Of a stretch of 64,000 nt of DNA, positions 1-8,538 are shown piece by piece (position 1 is the stretch's first letter; each line of letters opens with the position of its first letter). The stretch comes from Brevundimonas sp. SGAir0440 (GTDB taxonomy: Bacteria > Pseudomonadota > Alphaproteobacteria > Caulobacterales > Caulobacteraceae): positions 930,001-994,000 of the forward strand of contig NZ_CP039435.1 in assembly GCF_005484585.1 (NCBI RefSeq), read 5' to 3'. Below the pieces are notes generated by a model that worked only from the letters and a program-made list of their open reading frames with translations, made no database searches and had not been told where the DNA came from. The position numbers and the translations under genes are program-made.

Positions 1-408
1 ATCACTTGTCCAAAGTCACGATATGCCTATGGTGGTGGAGCACCGCGCAGGCGCGCCGCTCTGACACGTTCAACTCGGCCCGCACCTTGTCGATGCAGGT
101 CCGGCGACGGGCAGGGCTCAGAAGTTTTCCGGGGCCGCCTCCCACAGGATCAGCTTGTCCAGCGTCAGGTCCGACACCCCCCCGACGCAGCCGGGCGTTC
201 TCCAGCTAAAGCGCCTTCGCCGTTTGACCTGATCCGTCTTCATCCCGCCGAACGCCGCCGCCAGTGGAAGTACGTCGTCTCAGTCACTGCGATCGTCTTC
301 ACCCCTCCGAGATCGACTTGCCTTGCCCGGTCAGCACCTCAACCTGGCGCAGCTTGGCTATGATCTCCGGGCTTGTGGAGCTTCCCGGCCATCCTTGGTT
401 CCATCCAT
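1..408 (-). pseudogene. decayed IS3-family transposase (OrfA plus start of OrfB)
   Basis: Reading the minus strand in shifting frames gives a clear IS3-family (IS407-like) transposase. IIAKLRQVEVLTGQGKSISE lies at about 365-305, KTIAVTETTYFHWRRR at about 298-250, then KTDQVKR, ENARLRR, VSDLTLDKLIL at about 178-145, and RRRTCIDKVRAELNVSERRACAVLHHHR at about 110-15. Several single-base frameshifts separate these blocks, one right after a plausible start (ATG at 408), and a stop lies near base 2. No functional product is expected. It is a relic that probably continues beyond the window edge. Confidence 0.8.
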
Positions 409-583
409 TCCGGTCCGCAGACCAACATAGGATCACTTCAAAGAGCGCAGACCACGATCTTGGATACGGTCCGCCTCGGGGCAGTTATTCCCGGCCCGCG
501 CCGTGATGCGTTCGGCAAGCAGCCCCTCGACCGCGGCCTTCAGAGCGGCTGCGATCGGGGGCTCCGTTTTCCGAACGACTCGT
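409..583. other. non-coding gap, possible protein remnant
   Basis: No intact gene. The minus strand has one open stretch containing AAALKAAVEGLLAERITARAG, which ends near 430 and looks protein-like, but it has no usable start and I do not recognise it. It could be the tail of a gene destroyed by the neighbouring transposon. Confidence 0.3.
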
Positions 584-1138
584 TCAGCGCCCTATTTTCC
601 GCAGCTTCAGCGACAGGGTGACGATCAGGAGGCCCGAAACGATGGCCCAGGCGCCGATCAGCCAGACCAGGGCCAAGGCGCCCGCGCCGGGAACGACGAT
701 GACGGCCAAACCGAACAGCACAGAGATCGCGCCGGAGAGGATCAGCAGCCACTCATTGCGGATCGTCTTGCGCAACTGGATGGCGCCGACGATCTCGAAG
801 ATACCGCGGGCGATGGCCGCCGCGCCGATGATGACCACAAGGGCGACGGCGGTCACGCCGGGCAAGGCCAGGGCGACCGCGCCCGCCGCCAGTCCCACGA
901 GCCCCACGACGGCCAGCCACCAGCGCGGCGCAAGGCCGCCCCCGCGGATGGCCCCGAGCAAGGCGAACGCGCCGTCCAGAATGGCGTAAATTCCGTAGAG
1001 GATCACTAGCGTCAGCAACGTCACCTGGGGCCAAGCGAAGGTCAGGACGCCAAAGACGATGGCCGCTAAGCCGCGCAGCAGAAGCAACCACCAGGCCCGG
1101 CTCAGAAAGTCTCCAAGCGGATTGAAATGCGTATCCAT
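584..1138 (-). CDS. hdeD: HdeD family acid-resistance membrane protein
   Basis: A 184-residue protein built almost entirely from hydrophobic helices, about six of them, with short basic loops and a basic C-terminus (LKLRKIGR). The repeated pattern of aromatic-rich helix starts (RAWWLLLLRGLAAIVFGVL) and glycine-rich helices (ALLGAIRGGG) is typical of the DUF308/HdeD family, inner-membrane proteins linked to acid and general stress. I chose ATG at 1138 (MDTHFNPL); an upstream ATG at 1192 would add 18 residues of non-conserved sequence. It stands alone, with about 95 bases to the next gene. Family assignment is solid; the physiological role is inferred. Confidence 0.85.
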   Translation of the reverse strand: MDTHFNPLGDFLSRAWWLLLLRGLAAIVFGVLTFAWPQVTLLTLVILYGIYAILDGAFALLGAIRGGGLAPRWWLAVVGLVGLAAGAVALALPGVTAVALVVIIGAAAIARGIFEIVGAIQLRKTIRNEWLLILSGAISVLFGLAVIVVPGAGALALVWLIGAWAIVSGLLIVTLSLKLRKIGR

Positions 1139-1233
1139 GAGTTCAGCCCCGTCATTTGCGGCGTCATTCGCCGCGTGGAGGCCGGGCGTCATCGCCCGAC
1201 CGGAAAACTACCAGCCGCCGAAACGGCGCACGA

Positions 1234-2034
1234 TCAGAATCCCCCCTGTTCGTCTCGAGCCTGGATCAGGGGGCTGTCGGCGACGTCGCCCATGGCCCGC
1301 TCGGCGTTGGCGAAAGTCGCCACGGCCCAGTGGTCGCCGATCGGCGTCAGCATCAGGAAGGCGACGCCGACGTTCCGGACGCCGCTTCCCGGCGCATAGG
1401 GCGTAAGACCGGTCACACTCGCCGCGTCGGCATCGACGCCGAAATAGGCGTCGTTGCTGCGGGCGTCGCCGCCGCGTTCATAGAGGGTGCTCTGCAATAG
1501 GCCGATGCGCGTCAGGCGCTGGTGCGAGGCCGAGGCGTAGTAGGTCGTCCCCTCGGTCTGACTGCTGATGTCACGCATGACACGTCCGCCGACCGAGATG
1601 TTCCCCGGAATCCCGACGAAGGCATAGACCGCCATGTCGGCGCCGAGGTCGGGCAGGTCCAGCCCCTCGATGGCCGACTGACCGGAATAATGCGGCCGAA
1701 GCTGCGCGCCCGCCCTCAGCCCGTCGTCGGCCACGACATTGTAGCCGAGCCCGTCGAGCGGATTGCCGTAGACCCGGTTGCGCCAGTTGAAATCGGCCCA
1801 GGGCGTGGCGTTGACGCGGTTCGCCTCTCCCCCGGTCGGGCTGAAGCCATGAACTGCCCCGGCGCCGATGTTGACGCTCCATTCCGGCGTGCTCAGCACG
1901 GGTTCGAACGGCTGGGTCTGGGCCGAGGCCGCCCCGGCGACCGCCATCCCCAGAACGACGCCCAATGCGACGCCGAGGGCGCCGGCCAGCACATTACAGG
2001 CGTTGAGACGCCGGGAACCGGGACGCGGCATCAT
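1234..2034 (-). CDS. MipA/OmpV family outer-membrane protein
   Basis: A 266-residue protein with a signal peptide ending near AGAASAQT, followed by a beta-barrel-like sequence (WSVNIGAGAVHGFSPTGG, ATPWADFNWRNRVYG, GLRAGAQLRPHYSGQ) typical of MipA/OmpV proteins. The family comprises outer-membrane proteins implicated in peptidoglycan-synthesis scaffolding or envelope stress. The start is ATG at 2034, which overlaps the upstream stop in an ATGA arrangement; ATG at 2064 is less likely. It is the last gene of the efflux operon. A MipA protein encoded with a tripartite pump suggests an extra outer-membrane component of the same response. The function is inferred from family and context. Confidence 0.8.
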   Translation of the reverse strand: MMPRPGSRRLNACNVLAGALGVALGVVLGMAVAGAASAQTQPFEPVLSTPEWSVNIGAGAVHGFSPTGGEANRVNATPWADFNWRNRVYGNPLDGLGYNVVADDGLRAGAQLRPHYSGQSAIEGLDLPDLGADMAVYAFVGIPGNISVGGRVMRDISSQTEGTTYYASASHQRLTRIGLLQSTLYERGGDARSNDAYFGVDADAASVTGLTPYAPGSGVRNVGVAFLMLTPIGDHWAVATFANAERAMGDVADSPLIQARDEQGGF

Positions 2035-3413
2035 GGTCGCTCCTGGTCGACCGGTGAATTCCATCCGCCGCCCAAGGCTTGATAGAGGGCGACAGCATTC
2101 AGAAGCTGGCTTTCGCGCAACTGGACGATAGCCAGTTCTGCGCTGAACAGGCCGCGTTGGGCGTCAAGCTCTTCCAGGTAGGCGGCGTAGCCCGCGCGGT
2201 AGCGGTTGCGAGCGTGGAACAGGGCTTCGTCCTGGGCCGCGCGCTGGGCTTCGGCCTGGCGGGCCTGAGTCTCCAGACGCGTCGTGCCCTCCAGGGCGTT
2301 CTCGACCTCGGAGAAAGCTCCCAGCACTGCGCGTTGATAGGCGAAGGCGGCCTGATCGCGGCGCGCCTCGGACGCCTCGGCCTGGGCCGACAGCCGTCCC
2401 CCGTCGAACAGCGGAGCCAAGAGACTGCCGCCCAGGCTCCACACTGTCACCGGATCGAGGTGTTCGACGAACAATTCCCCAATGGAGCCGGTCAGCCGCA
2501 CCTGGGGCAGAAGCGCCGCGCGCGACGCGGCCAGGCTGGCGTCGGCGGCGACCAGCTGCGCCTCGGCCTGGGCGATGTCGGGACGCCGGACCAGAAGGCT
2601 GGAGGGCAGGCCCGGCCCGGGTTGCGGCAGGGCCAGGGTGTCGAATCGGCCTCGCTCGACCGCGCCGGGCAGGTCGCCGGTCAACAGTCTGAGGCCGTTC
2701 TCCTGGCGACGGATCGCCAGTTCCAGCGCGGGAACCCGCTGTGCCGTCGCTTCATACTCCGCCTGGGCCTGGGTCAGCTCTAGACGCGAGATCTGGCCCG
2801 CCTCGACGCGGCGCGTGGCCAACCGCAGGGCCTCTTCGCGCGAGGCCAGGGTGCTGCGCGCCACCTCCAGCTGGGCGTCCAGCGAGGTGAGGGTCACATA
2901 TGCTCGGGCCGTAGCGGCCGCGACCGAGAGGGCGGCCGCATCGCGACCGAAACGGCTGGCCTGGAGCGAGGCCCGGGCCGCAGCGTCGGCGTTGCGCAGC
3001 CTGCCCCACAGATCGACCTCATAGGCGACCTGAAGCTGGGGCTGGGCCACGGCCGCCTCCGAGGGCTGGCCGAAGGCGTTCAGTTCGCGCGCGTCCTGGA
3101 CCGCGACCGAGCCGGTCAGTGAGGGCAGAAGCGCCGCGCGCGCCTGGGTCGACAGCGCCTCGGCCTCTCTGACCCGCGCCTCGGCGACAGCCAGGTCGGT
3201 GTTGCGCGCCAGGGCCGCCTCCACCGCGGCGGTGAGGCCGGGATCGCCGAACGCGGCCCACCATCCGGTCTCGGCGACGGCCCCGGTCGGCGTCGCCGCG
3301 CGCCAATCCCCCGGCGCGCCGACGGCGGCCTCGGGCGGCGGCGGGGACGGCGCGACGGTGGCGCATGCCGAAAGCGCCATTGCGGTCGCGCCCATCAGCA
3401 GGAGGGGGCGCAT
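2031..3413 (-). CDS. NodT-type outer-membrane efflux lipoprotein (TolC family)
   Basis: A 460-residue outer-membrane channel of a tripartite efflux pump. The N-terminus has a lipoprotein signal with the lipobox LSAC (residues about 14-17). The rest shows the two long alpha-helical repeats of the outer-membrane efflux family (LAVAEARVREAEALSTQARAAL; DLWGRLRNADAAARASLQAS; LRRPDIAQAEAQLVAADASLAASRAALLPQVRLTGSIG). The length is normal for NodT/OprM proteins. It starts in a one-base overlap (TGATG) with the adaptor gene and ends in a four-base overlap with mipA, so it is translationally coupled to both. The substrate cannot be told from sequence. Confidence 0.92.
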   Translation of the reverse strand: MRPLLLMGATAMALSACATVAPSPPPPEAAVGAPGDWRAATPTGAVAETGWWAAFGDPGLTAAVEAALARNTDLAVAEARVREAEALSTQARAALLPSLTGSVAVQDARELNAFGQPSEAAVAQPQLQVAYEVDLWGRLRNADAAARASLQASRFGRDAAALSVAAATARAYVTLTSLDAQLEVARSTLASREEALRLATRRVEAGQISRLELTQAQAEYEATAQRVPALELAIRRQENGLRLLTGDLPGAVERGRFDTLALPQPGPGLPSSLLVRRPDIAQAEAQLVAADASLAASRAALLPQVRLTGSIGELFVEHLDPVTVWSLGGSLLAPLFDGGRLSAQAEASEARRDQAAFAYQRAVLGAFSEVENALEGTTRLETQARQAEAQRAAQDEALFHARNRYRAGYAAYLEELDAQRGLFSAELAIVQLRESQLLNAVALYQALGGGWNSPVDQERP

Positions 3414-4579
3414 CAGCGGTCGCTCCCCGCGGTCGAGGTGTCGACGCGCGCCACCACCGACATGCCGGGCCGCAGGCGTGCAAGACCGTCCTGTCCGGTG
3501 TCGAGCACGATCCGCACAGGGAGCCTTTGGGCGATCTTGGTGAAATTCCCGGTGGCGTTCTGCGCGGGCAGGACGGCGAACTCCGAGCCCGTCGCCGGCG
3601 AAATTTTCTGGATCCGCCCGGTGAAGCGCCGGTCGCCCAGGGCGTCGACGGTCACTGTCGCCGCCTGCCCCTCGATCATGCGGCCAGCCTGGCGCTCCTT
3701 GAAGTTGGCGATAACCCAGAGCTGAGGCGGCACCAGCGACACCAGTTGCGATCCCGCCGTCACATACTGCCCGCGACGCGCGCCCACCTGGCCGAGTTGT
3801 CCAGCTTCGGGGGCGGTGATGACCGTGTTGGCCAGGTCGATCTCGGCCAGGCGCACGGCGGCGCGGGCGCCTTCCACGGCGGCGACCAATCCCTGGCGCG
3901 AGACGCCGACGGAGCGTTCGTCCTGGCGGGCCACTTCTCTGCCCGCCTCGGCCTGACGGACGGCGGCCTCGGCGGACCTCAGGGCGGCCTCGGCTTGGTC
4001 GCGCTCGCGCAGGGAAACGGACCCGTCCGCCGCCAGGTCCGCGACCCGGTTCATGTCGGCCTGGGCGCGGGCCAACTGGGCGCGAGCCGAGGCGATCTCG
4101 GCCTCGCGGGCGCCGAGGGTAGCCCGTCGCGAGGCGCCCGCTTGCGCGGAGTTGGCCAGGTCCGCCTCGCGCGCCGCCAGGGTCGCCTCGGCCTGATCCA
4201 GCCGCTGGCGATAGATGCGGTCGTCGATGCGGAACAGGGGCTGACCTGCCTGCATCGTCTGGAAGTCCTTGACCATGACCTCTGTGATATAGCCGCTGAC
4301 CTGTGGGGAGATCACCGTGACCTGCCCCCGGACATAGGCGTTGTCGGTCCGCTCCACCGCGCCTCCGAAGGGCGGCAGCTTCCAGGCGTATAGGATCAGC
4401 AAGACGGCCAGAACGCCGAGAAGTCCCGCGAGGATCGCCGCCCGAGGCGTCATTTTGGGTCGGGCTTTCGGCGCCGGCCCTGGAGATGCCGCCCCAGGCG
4501 CAGGTTTGGTTTGGCCGACATCCTCGGGCTGAGGCGCGGTGTGAGGATGATGGGGACCCGAAGGGCTCATGTCTGTCAT
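3413..4579 (-). CDS. emrA: HlyD/EmrA-type membrane fusion protein
   Basis: A 388-residue periplasmic adaptor linking the inner-membrane pump to the outer-membrane channel. A cytoplasmic, proline-rich N-terminus precedes one transmembrane helix (AAILAGLLGVLAVLLILYAW, residues about 48-67). Next come the lipoyl-like half-motif DNAYVRGQVTVISPQVSGYI, a coiled-coil hairpin (AEATLAAREADLANSAQAG and beyond), a second half-motif with TVITAPEAGQLGQVGARRGQYV, and a beta-barrel domain ending in LRPGMSVVARVDT. It sits 29 bases downstream of the pump gene and overlaps the NodT gene. EmrA is the closest functional label; the exported compound is unknown. Confidence 0.92.
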   Translation of the reverse strand: MTDMSPSGPHHPHTAPQPEDVGQTKPAPGAASPGPAPKARPKMTPRAAILAGLLGVLAVLLILYAWKLPPFGGAVERTDNAYVRGQVTVISPQVSGYITEVMVKDFQTMQAGQPLFRIDDRIYRQRLDQAEATLAAREADLANSAQAGASRRATLGAREAEIASARAQLARAQADMNRVADLAADGSVSLRERDQAEAALRSAEAAVRQAEAGREVARQDERSVGVSRQGLVAAVEGARAAVRLAEIDLANTVITAPEAGQLGQVGARRGQYVTAGSQLVSLVPPQLWVIANFKERQAGRMIEGQAATVTVDALGDRRFTGRIQKISPATGSEFAVLPAQNATGNFTKIAQRLPVRIVLDTGQDGLARLRPGMSVVARVDTSTAGSDR

Positions 4580-4608
4580 GGCGCGGTACGTCTCAGGCGA
4601 AAGGGGGG

Positions 4609-6318
4609 TCAGATGGCGGCTGCGCCGGCGGCGCTTGGCGTATCGGCGGATTTGGGCGCATTGCGCATTTTCAACATCGTTCGGACCGTAAAGATCACGG
4701 TCAGGACGAGCTGAGTTATCGCGACCCAGAAGATCAACCAGAACACGTCGTTGAAGGCGAGCACGTTGGCCTGCTGGGTGACCTGCTGGGCCACTGTTGA
4801 AAGGCCTTGAAGGCTTTGCCCGGCAGGGTCGGCGATACTGGAACGAAAAGCGCCGCTATAGGTCTGCAGCAGGCTGGCGACTTGCGGATTCGATCCGACG
4901 AGTGCTTCGGACAGATAGGCGGCGTGGTGCTGGGCCCGCCAAATCTGAAAGGTGCCAAGGATGGCGCCCCCGAGCACGCCCCCGATCACCTGCGTCACGC
5001 CGAAGGTGACGGAAAAAGTGATGACCGATCCGAAGCCCCGCTGCACGAGCTGCCCGATGCCCAACATCACGGCGGCTCCCATGAACATGGCGGCCGCGAA
5101 GCCGATCAGCGCTTGGCTGACATAGAGATTGGCCGGCGCGGTCTGCACGGTGGAATGCGCGTCCATCCAGGCGCCGATCGCGATCAGGATCAGAGTTCCC
5201 AAAGACTGGACGATCACCAGCTTGGGCGAAATCATGAGCATGACCGCGCCCGCCAACACCCCCGCTACCGTGGCGAAGGCGACGATGACGTAAAGATGCT
5301 GGACCTGTTCGGGCGCCATGCCCAGCGCCTGGAGAAGGCCGGTCGATCCCACCGGCTGCTCGGACAACAACATGCGGACGAAAAGAATGGCGATGGCGAA
5401 GCGAAAGTATCCGCCGGTCAGAAACCAGCGCGTATCGACCAAGGGATTTTCCCGATAGTGCTCGAAGGTCCAACCGATCAGGATCAGGGCCACGCCCGCA
5501 GCCAGGGCCCAGCCGAGCCAGGGACGGTCGAACCACCATTCAAGTCGGCCGAGGCCGAGAACGGCCACCACCAGCGCAAAGCCTGAGGCAAAAAGCAAAA
5601 AGCTGACAATGTCCTTCCACTCGAAGGTGTGGATCCGGATTCCAGGGGGAATGCGCACGATCAGCACGGCAGCCAGACTGGCCACGGCGAGACCGGCTTC
5701 TAGGGCGCTCACTCCATGCCAACCCCCGAGATCAATCAGCATCGGCGAGAGGATGCGGGCGAGCGGCATGCCTAGCTGGGAGGCTCCGATCCCCAGGACC
5801 AGGGCCTGCAGCTTGTATTTCGGCGGGAGAGCCTGGAGCATATAAAAGACGGTCAGCGCCCCCATGGCCGCGCCCGTGACGCCGGAGACCGCCCGCACCA
5901 AAAGGGCGATCGGATAGCCGGTGACGAAGAGCTCCGCCACGGCCGCTCCGGCGTAGATGGTCAGAAAGACCATGACGAATCGAGAGATGCCGAATTGCTG
6001 ACGATACTTCACCAGAAGCAGATTCATCGCGACGTTCGTCATGATGTAGATGCTGCTGAGCCAGGCGCCCTGGACAGGAGTCAGACCGAGTTCGCCCTGG
6101 ATCTGATTGAGGTTCACGGACACCAGAGCGGTGCCCAAGGATCCCGTCAAACCCAGAAGCAAGGCCACGAGGCCGTATTTCAGCCTCTCGGAGCCCGGCA
6201 TGTCCGGTGTTGACGGCGAGCCCGGTATCATTGGCCGCTCGTGCGGTTTCCAGTCAGGAACGTCGCCGATCGTCTGACCGAGTTTTTCGCGCGGGGCGAA
6301 CAGGGGAACGCGGCTCAT
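4609..6318 (-). CDS. emrB: MFS multidrug efflux transporter (DHA2/EmrB type)
   Basis: A 569-residue inner-membrane transporter with about 14 predicted helices, matching the drug:H+ antiporter-2 subfamily that works with EmrA-type adaptors. The first helix contains LNQIQGELGLTPVQGAWLSSIYIMTN, a DHA2-like signature. Later helices are glycine-rich (VTFGVTQVIGGVLGGAILGTFQI). The hydrophilic N-terminus of about 45 residues is longer than usual. The start ATG at 6318 overlaps the tetR stop by four bases, so pump and repressor are co-transcribed. With the downstream adaptor and channel it forms a complete tripartite exporter. Confidence 0.9.
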   Translation of the reverse strand: MSRVPLFAPREKLGQTIGDVPDWKPHERPMIPGSPSTPDMPGSERLKYGLVALLLGLTGSLGTALVSVNLNQIQGELGLTPVQGAWLSSIYIMTNVAMNLLLVKYRQQFGISRFVMVFLTIYAGAAVAELFVTGYPIALLVRAVSGVTGAAMGALTVFYMLQALPPKYKLQALVLGIGASQLGMPLARILSPMLIDLGGWHGVSALEAGLAVASLAAVLIVRIPPGIRIHTFEWKDIVSFLLFASGFALVVAVLGLGRLEWWFDRPWLGWALAAGVALILIGWTFEHYRENPLVDTRWFLTGGYFRFAIAILFVRMLLSEQPVGSTGLLQALGMAPEQVQHLYVIVAFATVAGVLAGAVMLMISPKLVIVQSLGTLILIAIGAWMDAHSTVQTAPANLYVSQALIGFAAAMFMGAAVMLGIGQLVQRGFGSVITFSVTFGVTQVIGGVLGGAILGTFQIWRAQHHAAYLSEALVGSNPQVASLLQTYSGAFRSSIADPAGQSLQGLSTVAQQVTQQANVLAFNDVFWLIFWVAITQLVLTVIFTVRTMLKMRNAPKSADTPSAAGAAAI

Positions 6319-6863
6319 TCCGAACCCCTCAGAAGGCCGTCGAACATGAGACTTACGACCTTCTTTCGGGTCGATGCATCGGGCGCGCTTCGCATGCCGA
6401 CTCCGATCATTCGCGCCGCGATCAACACCAATTCCGGCGTAAGATCGTGACGTATCCGGCCCGCCCGTATCGCGGCCTCAAGCGGTTCCTTCAGCGTAGT
6501 CTTGAGCCGATTTCGCAACGCAACCATAGCGGGCTCGTCAGGGGGCAACATGCGCCATGCCTCGGCCAACGCCGCATCCCGTTCCGACGCCGCCGCCGCT
6601 TCTTCCAGGAAGACCTTGATCTTCCCTTCCAAAGGGGATGGCCTCATCGCCGCAATGAGCGTGTCGACTTCAGATTCAACGACAGCCGCCAACAAGGCGG
6701 CACGATCCGGAAAATGTCGGTAAAGCGTGCCTCGCCCCACGCCCGCCGCGTCGACGACGGCGTCGAGAGACGCATTTACGCCTTGTTCAGCGAAAACCGT
6801 TCGCGCCGCGCTTATCAGCGCTGAGCGATGCCGCACGACATCTTTGCGTTCGATCTTCGTCAT
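6315..6863 (-). CDS. TetR family repressor of the efflux operon
   Basis: A 182-residue TetR-type regulator. The N-terminal helix-turn-helix covers about residues 10-55 (ALISAARTVFAEQGVNASLD, AAGVGRGTLYRHFPDRAALLAAVVES), and the C-terminal ligand domain is variable as expected. It is the first gene of the tetR-MFS-HlyD-NodT-MipA operon and overlaps the pump gene (ATGA). Inverted repeats lie 13-40 bases upstream of its start, so autoregulation of the whole operon with release by a pump substrate is the simplest model. That regulatory logic is inferred, not shown. Confidence 0.9.
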   Translation of the reverse strand: MTKIERKDVVRHRSALISAARTVFAEQGVNASLDAVVDAAGVGRGTLYRHFPDRAALLAAVVESEVDTLIAAMRPSPLEGKIKVFLEEAAAASERDAALAEAWRMLPPDEPAMVALRNRLKTTLKEPLEAAIRAGRIRHDLTPELVLIAARMIGVGMRSAPDASTRKKVVSLMFDGLLRGSE

Positions 6864-6875
6864 GGAACGCGAAGT

Positions 6876-6903
6876 GGACTAAAATGTCCGCTTTGTAAAG
6901 CGG
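6876..6903. promoter_or_regulatory. candidate TetR operator (two overlapping inverted repeats)
   Basis: Immediately upstream of the tetR start (6863) lie GGAC-N6-GTCC at 6876-6889 and CCGCTTTGTAAAGCGG (7-bp arms, 2-bp spacer) at 6888-6903. Their position next to the promoter region of a TetR-controlled efflux operon makes them likely operator half-sites. Confidence 0.55.
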
Positions 6904-7278
6904 CGGCCGATTGTAATGCTTCGAGTGAGTTGAGAGGCGGAGATCACAGCATCAGCCGGTTCCGCCGCGCTTTAATTAGGCTTGCGCGCCTTTCGAACCC
7001 AAACCGTCAGGAATCCCGGATCGGCGTAAGTTCGAACGGTCTGATCGCCGGTTTCGGGTCGACCTCACCGCATTCGGGATGGCTGTCAGAACGTCCAATA
7101 GAGTGCTGTTGCAACGGGTTTATTCAAGGCGTGTCCTGGTGACGGGCGCTACCGACGAGCTGTTCGGCGTCGAGGACCGCCGGTCGAGCTTCTTTGAAGC
7201 GCCATGTCGGCGCTTATGTCCGGCAGGTCGGGCCATGAGCCTGAACCAGTAAACTCATTCCGCAGGATTGCCGCAGTT
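6904..7278. other. intergenic stretch without a recognisable gene
   Basis: I see no ribosome-binding site with a convincing reading frame on either strand here. It carries a short inverted repeat (GCGCC-N5-GGCGC near 7199) and otherwise nothing I can name. It separates the efflux operon promoter from the convergent end of the next regulator gene. Confidence 0.4.
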
Positions 7279-7365
7279 AGATGAAGCGGTTGAAATCGGC
7301 GCAGGGCTTGGCATTGACGCTCCGCTCATTGCGCAAATGAAGCATTGAGGGCCGCAGCTTGGATC
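7279..7365 (-). pseudogene. possible short mipA-like remnant
   Basis: The minus strand reads RNERSVNAKPCADFNRFI followed by a stop. It resembles the ANRVNATPWADFNWRN segment of the MipA protein encoded at 1234-2034, and the DNA around 7281-7315 resembles that around 1790-1825. It has no start of its own and follows the tetR stop directly. The match is short, so this may be the tail of a second, deleted mipA-like gene or chance similarity. Confidence 0.35.
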
Positions 7366-8019
7366 TCAGACAGCCTCGTGGGGCGTGATGATTTGGTTGA
7401 CCAGCATCCAGGCCCGATCCGCCAGGTCCCTGCGCTCCGCTTCGTTCCGGCCATAGAGGGCGCCGCTCACCAAGGTCAGAAGCAGCAGGACGTCCGCCGG
7501 TTGGAGGTCTCTTCGGCAAGCACCGGCCGCCGACGCCCGCTCGATGAGGCCGTAGAAGGTCGCCGTCAGGCGTTCCAGGGCCGCCTGGATTTCCGGGAGA
7601 CGCCGGTCCGCCTGCTGCCAATAGTCAATCAGGGGTGAGCGCAAGGTGATGCGTTCGGCGACGAAGCGGAGCAGGATGAGAAAGCCGTCATCCCGATCGG
7701 CCACGCGCGTGGCTTCCGCTTCGATCTCACCGAGTCCGCGTTGGAGCAACGCCATGATCAGGGCCTGACGATCGGCGAAATTGCGAAACAGGGTGATGCG
7801 CGTTACCCCCGCTCGCTGGGCGATCAGGTCAAGCGGCGCGTTCAAGCCCATCTCGACGAAGGCGGCTTCGGCGGCGTCCAGGAGTTGGGTGCGGTTCTGT
7901 TGGGCATCCGCCCGGCGTCTGGCCATGTGGCTTTTGGATGGGCGCGGTCCGCCGCTGTCAAGCCCGCCAGCAGGAGAGGCGGGCGACTCGACGGCCGACA
8001 TCTCCGGTTTCGTTTTCAA
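7366..8019 (-). CDS. TetR family transcriptional regulator
   Basis: A 217-residue regulator whose DNA-binding domain begins near residue 40 (RTQLLDAAEAAFVEMGLNAP, then AGVTRITLFRNFADRQALIMALL). The first 31 residues are non-conserved, so translation could instead begin at Met32 (7926). The upstream ATG at 8019 overlaps the stop of the preceding gene (ATGA), which favours the longer form. The C-terminal domain (ALYGRNEAERRDLADRAWMLVNQI) resembles the TetR_C domains of efflux-associated regulators. The target is unknown; it is co-transcribed with the small protein at 8016-8453. Confidence 0.82.
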   Translation of the reverse strand: MKTKPEMSAVESPASPAGGLDSGGPRPSKSHMARRRADAQQNRTQLLDAAEAAFVEMGLNAPLDLIAQRAGVTRITLFRNFADRQALIMALLQRGLGEIEAEATRVADRDDGFLILLRFVAERITLRSPLIDYWQQADRRLPEIQAALERLTATFYGLIERASAAGACRRDLQPADVLLLLTLVSGALYGRNEAERRDLADRAWMLVNQIITPHEAV

Positions 8020-8453
8020 TCGCCCCGGCGCGCCTTGACCTGATGGTCGAGCCAGCCGCGGGTTTCGCCGAGCCAGGTGTTGACCTGCGCAGCGGCGTCG
8101 TCGCGGGTCAGGTCGAACCGGGTCTGCAGGCGCGAGATCAGCAGGTCGATATCCGCCTCGACCGCCTCGCGCCGGTCGGCCAGGTCCACCCTGGCGTCAT
8201 CGATGTGGGCCTTCGCGGTCGCCCAGTGATCGGCCATCAGGGCGTTGAAACGGTCACCCTGGGCGTGGAGGGTCGCGATCGGTTGATGCTCCTTTTGCCA
8301 GCGGTTCACGGCTTTCTCGGCCTGCTCCGTCGCGAGGCCGAACCCCCTCTGGATCAAGCCCGCGATCTCCCTGAGGTTGCCCTTGACTGCGCCGGTCTGG
8401 TCATCGAGGCTTTCGGCCCACAGGCGCTGGATGCGACCCGAAACGATCTCCAC
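8016..8453 (-). CDS. hypothetical helical protein, 145 aa
   Basis: I do not recognise this protein. It is almost wholly alpha-helical, rich in Ala, Asp, Arg and Trp, with heptad-like stretches (LREIAGLIQRGFGLATEQAEKAVNRW; ADRREAVEADIDLLISRLQTRF). It has no signal peptide or membrane segment. The only in-frame start is GTG at 8453; an in-frame TAA lies upstream. It precedes and overlaps the TetR gene, so the two are probably co-expressed. It could be a soluble partner or stress protein; the function is unknown. Confidence 0.6.
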   Translation of the reverse strand: MEIVSGRIQRLWAESLDDQTGAVKGNLREIAGLIQRGFGLATEQAEKAVNRWQKEHQPIATLHAQGDRFNALMADHWATAKAHIDDARVDLADRREAVEADIDLLISRLQTRFDLTRDDAAAQVNTWLGETRGWLDHQVKARRGD

Positions 8454-8538
8454 TGGCCGGCCAGCTGGTTCGTGTTCATCGAAGCGGTCCGTGTGTTGGG
8501 GCTGCCTGGGACTGGCTGATTGATATGGATTTTATCTT

